A stretch of 11,485 nucleotides of DNA from Anaerolineaceae bacterium UBA700 (lineage in GTDB: Bacteria > Chloroflexota > Anaerolineae > Anaerolineales > Anaerolineaceae). The position numbers and the translations under genes were made by a program. The notes beneath the pieces are model-generated. The model worked only from the letters and a program-made list of their open reading frames with translations, was not told the origin of the DNA and did no database searches. Shown piece after piece: positions 7,455 to 11,485 of the stretch. The stretch covers positions 1 through 11,485 of the forward strand of contig DBMK01000171.1 of assembly GCA_002298885.1 (NCBI GenBank), read 5' to 3'. Each line of letters begins with the position of its first letter. Within the stretch, counting starts at the first letter, position 1.

Positions 7455-9989
7455 TCAGGAGCGCAGTTTGGCACCGAGGTCCTGTTCGAGGCGGCGCACG
7501 ATGCGCTGGCGCACCTGGGCCGCCTCGCCGTCGGTGAGGGTGCGGTCTGGCGCCTGGTAGATGAGGCTGTAGGCCAGGCTCTTCTTGCCGGCCCCTAGCT
7601 GCTCACCGCGGAAGATATCGAACAGGCGCGCCTGCTTGAGCAGTTTTCCTCCGGCCTGGTAGATCAACCCGGCTACTCGTTCGGCAGGCAGGTCCTCGTC
7701 GACCACTACGGCGATATCTTCCAGCACCGGCGGGAAGACCATCACCGGCTCGACACTGAAGTTGGCCGGGATCAGCGGAAGGAGCAGGTTCAAGTTCAGC
7801 TCCGCCGCAAGCAGCGGATTGCTGCCCAGTTCCAGGCGGCGCTCGATGAGCGGGTGCAGCTCACCCAGTACGCCCAGGACGGTTTCCCCGCTCTTGATCC
7901 AGGCGCTCTTGCCGGGATGGTAGGACGGGGCATCAGCAGGCTCGTACTTCAGGTCGGGTACGTGCAGCCCGGCCAGCAGCGCTTCGATCACCCCTTTCAA
8001 GTCGAAGAAATCCAGGGCGCGGTCGCTGTGCACGTCCCAGGAAGGCGCCTGGCGCAGGCCGGTCATGGCGATTGCCAGGTGCAGCGGCTCGTCCGGTAAA
8101 ACCTGGTCCGGAACGGGCAGAAAAACGGGACCAATTTCGAACAATGCCAGGCGCTCGCTCAAGCGGAAGTTGCGCTCGACGATCTCCATTACCGAAGAGA
8201 GCAGCGAGCGGCGCATCGAATTGCGCTCGGGGGTGATCGGGTTCGCCAGGCGCACGTACGGCAGGTCCGGCTGCGCCTGTCCCGATTGGGTCAGACGTGC
8301 CTCACGCTCGGGGGTGGTCATGCGGTAAGCCATCACTTCCTGCAAGCCCAGGCTGACCAGCATGTCCTTGATGCGCTCCTCTTGTTCCAGGGCTGGATTT
8401 CCGCTTTGGACGGGCAGCGAATCACTCAGGCGCGATGCAGGGATACGGTCGTAGCCGTAAATACGGGCAATCTCTTCGACCAGGTCGGCCTGGCCGATGA
8501 CGCCCTCGCCGATATCCAGGCGGTGCGGAGGAGCTTTGACGATCACCCGCTCGCCGTCGATCCGACAGGCGAACTCCAGGCGCTCCAAAATCCCGGCGAT
8601 TTCCTGCGGGGTAAGGTCGATCCCCAGCAGGCGGCGCACAATTTGCGGGGTCAATTCGACGACCGGATCGACAGCCCGCTTGGGATAAACGTCCACCAAT
8701 CCCTCGGCAATCTGGCCGCCGCTCCAGCGAGCGAGGCGATCCAGCCCGAGCTGCACGCCGGCTTCGGCCAGCGCCGGGTGAACCCCGCGGGCGAAGCGGT
8801 AGCCGGCCTCGGAGTTGAGCTTTTGGGCGGTGGAAGTCTTGCGCGTATTGACGAAATTCCAATTCGCGCCTTCGAGCAGGACATTGCGGGTGGAGTCGGT
8901 CACTTCGCTCTCCAGGCCGCCCATGATCCCGGCCAGCGAGAGAGGACCTGCCGTATCCGTAACCATGATGGTGAAGCTGTCGAGGGTGCGTTCGACGTTA
9001 TCCAGCGTGACCAGCTTTTCGCCGGTATAGGCCGGCCGGGTGATGATCGTGGGAGCCCGCCCGCCGGCGCGCGAGACCAGCAGGTCGTAGTCGAAGGCGT
9101 GCAGCGGCTGGCCCAGCTCAAGCATGACGTAATTGGTGGCATCGACGATGCTGTTGATCGGGCGCATGCCGGCCAGGCGCAGGCGGCGCTGGACCCAGTA
9201 CGGGCTGGGCTGAGGCGTAGCCCCGCGCACCAGGCCGAGCACGAAGCGTGGATTCAGGTCCGGGTCGGTGATCTGTATCTGCACCGCGCCGACGATGCGC
9301 GTGCCGGCGGACGGCAGGCTGCGTTGCGGGACGCGCAAAGGCCTGCCCGTCATGGCGGAGAGCTCGCGCGCCACGCCCACCACGCAGGCGTTACGGATCA
9401 TGTTGGGCAGGATAGAAATTTCAAACACTGCATCGCCCATATAATCCACCAGGGGCATGCCGGTGGGAGCGTCGCCGTCCAGGATGATTACACCCTCGTG
9501 CTCTTCGGAGATGCCGAGCTCTTTCTCCGAACACACCATCGAAAACGAATCAACGCCGCGGATTTTGGCCCGCTTGAGCGTGGTCAGAACCTGGCCGGGT
9601 TGGTGCCCGTCGTACAGGCGCGCCCCTTCGCGGGCGTAAGCCACCTTAAGCGGTGCGGCCAACGGCCCCTGCCCCTTATAGGGGAACAGGTTCGGAGCCC
9701 CGGTCAGCACGACCAGCTCCTGGGAGCCATCGTTGAGGCGGCAGAGCACCAGGCGGTCGGCGTTGGGATGGGGCATCACTTCATCGATCTGGGCCACGAC
9801 AAATTTATCCGCAGCCCAGCTCAGGCCGCTGAAACTGAACTCCTGCTTTTCGCCGGGTTCCGGAAGCGGCAGTCCAACCACCTCCACGCTTTCCACTTCC
9901 AGCCCCGCCATGGTCATCAGGCGGGCCAGGTCTTCCAAGGATTGATCTAGATCAATGTATTCTTTTAACCAGGAAAGAGGGACTTTCAT
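7455..9989 (-). CDS. pheT: Phenylalanyl-tRNA synthetase, beta subunit
   Basis: Beta chain of the cytoplasmic alpha2-beta2 PheRS, which binds tRNA-Phe and edits mischarged Tyr-tRNA-Phe; catalysis of aminoacylation is in PheS. The 844 residues are somewhat more than in E. coli (795), partly from an insertion near 40-60. Domain order is standard. The N-terminal segment MKVPLSWLKEYID leads to an EMAP/OB tRNA-binding domain (about 60-175: HPNADRL 74-80, LTGAPN 95-100, SMVCSEKELGI 150-160). The B3/B4 editing core covers about 215-400 (GMRPINSIVDATNYVMLELG 274-293, LAGIMGG 352-358, LNSEAGYRFARGV 391-403). The B5 domain spans about 440-515 (ADLVEEIARIYGYDRIP 501-517). Next come a synthetase-like core (about 530-735) and the C-terminal FDX-ACB domain (from about 750, FPPVLEDIAVVVDE). 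The loop usually written PNR.D reads PNMIRNAC here. It lies 30 bases after pheS. Only a weak Shine-Dalgarno match (GAGAG, seven bases upstream) precedes the ATG, so translational coupling to pheS is likely. Confidence 0.97.
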   Translation of the reverse strand: MKVPLSWLKEYIDLDQSLEDLARLMTMAGLEVESVEVVGLPLPEPGEKQEFSFSGLSWAADKFVVAQIDEVMPHPNADRLVLCRLNDGSQELVVLTGAPNLFPYKGQGPLAAPLKVAYAREGARLYDGHQPGQVLTTLKRAKIRGVDSFSMVCSEKELGISEEHEGVIILDGDAPTGMPLVDYMGDAVFEISILPNMIRNACVVGVARELSAMTGRPLRVPQRSLPSAGTRIVGAVQIQITDPDLNPRFVLGLVRGATPQPSPYWVQRRLRLAGMRPINSIVDATNYVMLELGQPLHAFDYDLLVSRAGGRAPTIITRPAYTGEKLVTLDNVERTLDSFTIMVTDTAGPLSLAGIMGGLESEVTDSTRNVLLEGANWNFVNTRKTSTAQKLNSEAGYRFARGVHPALAEAGVQLGLDRLARWSGGQIAEGLVDVYPKRAVDPVVELTPQIVRRLLGIDLTPQEIAGILERLEFACRIDGERVIVKAPPHRLDIGEGVIGQADLVEEIARIYGYDRIPASRLSDSLPVQSGNPALEQEERIKDMLVSLGLQEVMAYRMTTPEREARLTQSGQAQPDLPYVRLANPITPERNSMRRSLLSSVMEIVERNFRLSERLALFEIGPVFLPVPDQVLPDEPLHLAIAMTGLRQAPSWDVHSDRALDFFDLKGVIEALLAGLHVPDLKYEPADAPSYHPGKSAWIKSGETVLGVLGELHPLIERRLELGSNPLLAAELNLNLLLPLIPANFSVEPVMVFPPVLEDIAVVVDEDLPAERVAGLIYQAGGKLLKQARLFDIFRGEQLGAGKKSLAYSLIYQAPDRTLTDGEAAQVRQRIVRRLEQDLGAKLRS

Positions 9990-9990
9990 A

Positions 9991-10015
9991 TCTCTACTCT
10001 CTATTCTCTACTCTC
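9991..10015. repeat. 11-base direct repeat in the pheS-pheT gap
   Basis: TCTCTACTCTC occurs twice (9991-10001 and 10005-10015), separated by TAT. It fills nearly the whole 30-base gap between the two genes. On the coding strand it reads as a purine-rich tract of GAGAG units; the copy nearer pheT supplies GAGAG seven bases before the pheT start (9997-10001), its only Shine-Dalgarno-like sequence. Confidence 0.9.
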
Positions 10016-10019
10016 AAGT

Positions 10020-11063
10020 CTAAAATTGACTCAGGAACCTCAGGTCATTCGCCCAAAAATAGCGGATCTCGTCGATACGATAGCGCAGCATGGAGATGCG
10101 TTCGGGACCCATGCCGGCAGCAAAGCCGGTGTAGACGGCAGGGTCGTACCCGCCATTGCGCAGCACCTGGGGATGGATCATGCCGCAGCCCAGGATTTCC
10201 AACCAACCCGAGCGCGAACACACCGAGCAGCCCTTTCCGCCGCACACGAAACACTCGATATCCATCTCGGCGCTGGGCTCTGTGAAGGGGAAGTAGGACG
10301 GGCGCAGGCGCGTGCGCACCGACTGGCCGAACATGCGCCTGGCGAAATCGTCCAGGGTGCCTTTCAGGTCGCGGAAGGTTATGCCCCTGCCCACTGCCAG
10401 TAGCTCTACCTGGGTGAATTGAAGCTCATGGCGGGCGTCCAACTGCTCGTAGCGATAGCACATGCCCGGCAGGATGACCCGCACCGGATCGGGAGCGTAC
10501 TGGCGCATGGCATGGATCTGCCCCGGAGAGGTGTGCGTGCGCAGGATCACGCCCGGTTTGGTCGTAAAGAATGAATTCTGCATGTCCCGCGCCGGGTGGT
10601 AGGAGGGGATATTGAGGAGCTCGAAGTTGAACTCGTCCGTCTCCACGTCCGGCGAGCGAAAAATCTGGAAACCCATGTCGCCGAAGACGCGGTAGATCTG
10701 GCGCAGGGTCTGCGTCTCGGGGTGCAGGCGGCCGTATACAGGGGTACGGCCCGGCAAGGTCACGTCCAGGCGCTCGGTAGACAGGCTCTTCAGTAGGGCA
10801 GCCGCTTTGACGGCTTCGGTTTTCTCGGCCAGGGCAGCTTCGAGCGCCATCTTCACCTGGTTGGCGCGCTGGCCAACTTGCGGGCGCAGCTCCTTGGGGA
10901 CTTGGGGAAGCTGGCTGAAGACCTGCATAACCGGGGCCGAGCGGCCCGTGTAGGCCACGCGCCAGGCCTGCAGCCCGGCCTCGTCGTTCACCTGCGCCAG
11001 TGCTTCCAGTGCGCCGCGCTGCATGTCTTCCAACTGCTGCATTACATCGACTTGTTCTGCCAT
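10020..11063 (-). CDS. pheS: Phenylalanyl-tRNA synthetase, alpha subunit
   Basis: Catalytic chain of PheRS, a class II synthetase that activates phenylalanine with ATP and transfers it to tRNA-Phe. Length is 347 residues, as usual. An N-terminal coiled-coil arm (about 1-95), which grips the tRNA, is followed by the catalytic domain. This carries motif 1 (HPARDMQNSFF, 156-166), the ligand-binding THTSPGQI (176-183), motif 2 (CYRYE 202-206 and FTQVELL 216-222) and motif 3 (GFAAGMGPER, 313-322). The protein ends NDLRFLSQF, which is typical. Four cysteines (C271, C274, C279, C282) form a CxxC-x4-CxxC cluster that could bind zinc; similar clusters occur in many bacterial PheS. The start at 11063 has GGAGGT (11067-11072) three bases upstream, a strong match at rather short spacing. 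The reading frame stays open upstream to 11240, but that part is the structured T-box leader. The gene heads the pheST operon. Confidence 0.97.
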   Translation of the reverse strand: MAEQVDVMQQLEDMQRGALEALAQVNDEAGLQAWRVAYTGRSAPVMQVFSQLPQVPKELRPQVGQRANQVKMALEAALAEKTEAVKAAALLKSLSTERLDVTLPGRTPVYGRLHPETQTLRQIYRVFGDMGFQIFRSPDVETDEFNFELLNIPSYHPARDMQNSFFTTKPGVILRTHTSPGQIHAMRQYAPDPVRVILPGMCYRYEQLDARHELQFTQVELLAVGRGITFRDLKGTLDDFARRMFGQSVRTRLRPSYFPFTEPSAEMDIECFVCGGKGCSVCSRSGWLEILGCGMIHPQVLRNGGYDPAVYTGFAAGMGPERISMLRYRIDEIRYFWANDLRFLSQF

Positions 11064-11090
11064 CTTACCTCCATTACAAAAAAATAAAAC

Positions 11091-11120
11091 AAAAAAAATC
11101 CCGCCCCTCAAGGGACGGGA
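11091..11120 (-). terminator. Intrinsic terminator of the pheST T-box
   Basis: On the minus strand TCCCGTCCC (11112-11120) pairs with GGGGCGGGA (11099-11107), nine base pairs with one G-U wobble around a TTGA loop, followed by eight T residues (11091-11098). It ends 27 bases before the pheS start and is mutually exclusive with the antiterminator, so it stops transcription when tRNA-Phe is charged. Confidence 0.95.
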
Positions 11121-11389
11121 AAATATCCGCGGTACCACCCTTGTTGCCCATCGAAATGAGCCACTCGGCCCAACGGCCCTAAAAAAGCAGGGCGATTGGC
11201 GGCGCCTGATAACGCTGCGCAGTGCGGCCCGGACTACCAACCCCGGTCTGGGGTCTTCCCCCGAGCGGCTCGAGAGGGAACTTCAACCATTTTTTGGCGG
11301 GCGGGGGTCTCAGTCTGCGCCCCTGCCTCCCTGGCACCTTGGAATGGCTTACTTTCCTCTGTCAAAGCCGATACTTATCTTTAAAGATT
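11091..11389 (-). promoter_or_regulatory. T-box riboswitch (tRNA-Phe) controlling pheST
   Basis: Leader RNA that senses uncharged tRNA-Phe and switches between a terminator and an antiterminator. Read on the minus strand, the T-box AGGGTGGTACCGCG (11128-11141) is a perfect match to the family consensus; its TGGT can pair with the tRNA ACCA end. Stem I is visible. CGGCT (11366-11370) pairs with AGCCG (11266-11270), AGAGG (11356-11360) with CCTCT (11273-11277), and AAGCCATT (11343-11350) with AATGGTT (11285-11291). The internal loop has an AGTA S-turn-like strand (11350-11353) facing GAAG and then TTC (11278-11280), a Phe codon that I take as the specifier. A 5-base-pair hairpin at 11176-11193 may be Stem III. 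In the antiterminator, AAGGG pairs with CCCTT and GCG with CGT, using the 5' half of the terminator stem. The 5' end is estimated from the promoter. Confidence 0.95.
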
Positions 11390-11395
11390 GCTTTT

Positions 11396-11423
11396 ATTAT
11401 CGTTAAAACACGGAAAATGTCAA
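11396..11423 (-). promoter_or_regulatory. Promoter of the pheST operon
   Basis: On the minus strand a perfect TTGACA (11418-11423) is followed after 16 bases by GATAAT (11396-11401), five of six to the -10 consensus. Transcription should start near 11388-11390, about 18 bases before the first strand of T-box Stem I, which is the expected arrangement. An alternative -10 is TAATAA, two bases further on, at 18-base spacing. Confidence 0.85.
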
Positions 11424-11469
11424 GGAGGGACTTGACCCGTAACGCGACCTCGAAAGCCATTGGCTCCGG

Positions 11470-11485
11470 CCTGCGTCCTCGCAGG
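11470..11485. repeat. Small inverted repeat at the window edge
   Basis: CCTGCG (11470-11475) and CGCAGG (11480-11485) form a perfect 6-base-pair stem with a TCCT loop. It could be the inner part of a terminator or of another structure that continues beyond the window. No T tract can be checked because the sequence ends here. The stretch from 11424 to 11469 shows no recognisable gene or RNA. Confidence 0.5.

Noticed and set aside
8286..9950. 554-codon open frame on the plus strand, antisense to pheT
   Set aside because: pheT is certain across the whole stretch. The antisense frame is kept open by the strong GC bias at third positions, gives a His/Gln/Arg/Gly-rich product with no family resemblance, and has no ribosome binding site.
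11064..11240. Upstream in-frame extension of pheS to 11240
   Set aside because: The added 59 codons cover the T-box antiterminator and terminator. The PheS family starts at MAEQ-like sequences, and GGAGGT precedes the ATG at 11063.
11455..11465. Short palindrome AGCCATTGGCT as an operator
   Set aside because: Its arms are only five bases, it lies about 30 bases upstream of the -35 box, and nothing else supports it. Chance is the simpler explanation.
1..11485. A defence system, mobile element or biosynthetic cluster
   Set aside because: All genes are housekeeping enzymes, a TPR scaffold, a lone reductase and a lone exported protein. There are no inverted-repeat ends, integrases, direct-repeat arrays or toxin-antitoxin-like pairs.

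Overview
The window is ordinary, GC-rich bacterial chromosome that best fits a member of Chloroflexota, probably class Anaerolineae. This is inference from several signs together. They are a T-box riboswitch in front of pheST, which is common in Firmicutes, Actinobacteria and Chloroflexota but rare in most other Gram-negative-type phyla, a secreted protein built on the 'LFGYPI...QYF.RARF' repeat that I associate with Chloroflexota secreted proteins, and strong third-position GC bias. No database search was possible. I see no transposase, phage gene, tRNA, CRISPR array or toxin-antitoxin pair.

Layout. On the left (69-5276, + strand) lies polA, a full-length DNA polymerase I with all three catalytic activities apparently intact. 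A 27-base AT-rich gap separates it from a gene for a 770-residue cytoplasmic TPR scaffold protein. A bidirectional hairpin terminator (5285-5328) separates this block from a convergent minus-strand gene (5339-6304) for a small exported protein. That gene has a near-consensus promoter placed so that the transcript should begin at the start codon, giving a leaderless mRNA. Divergent from it is an aldo/keto reductase of the Kv-beta-like (AKR6-type) group (6438-7397, +). A second bidirectional terminator (7401-7447) follows.

The right side (7455-11423, - strand) is a complete pheS-pheT operon for phenylalanyl-tRNA synthetase. Its leader of about 300 bases is a T-box riboswitch with a recognisable Stem I, a UUC (Phe) specifier triplet, a canonical antiterminator sequence and a strong intrinsic terminator, all downstream of a TTGACA/GATAAT promoter. 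Uncharged tRNA-Phe should therefore switch on synthesis of the two subunits that charge it.

Nothing here looks like a new multi-gene system. The points most worth a second look are a beta-clamp-binding-like pentapeptide (QLSLF) in the interdomain linker of Pol I, the leaderless arrangement of the secreted-protein gene, the lineage-type secreted protein with duplicated repeats, and small oddities in the pheST leader and intergenic gap.
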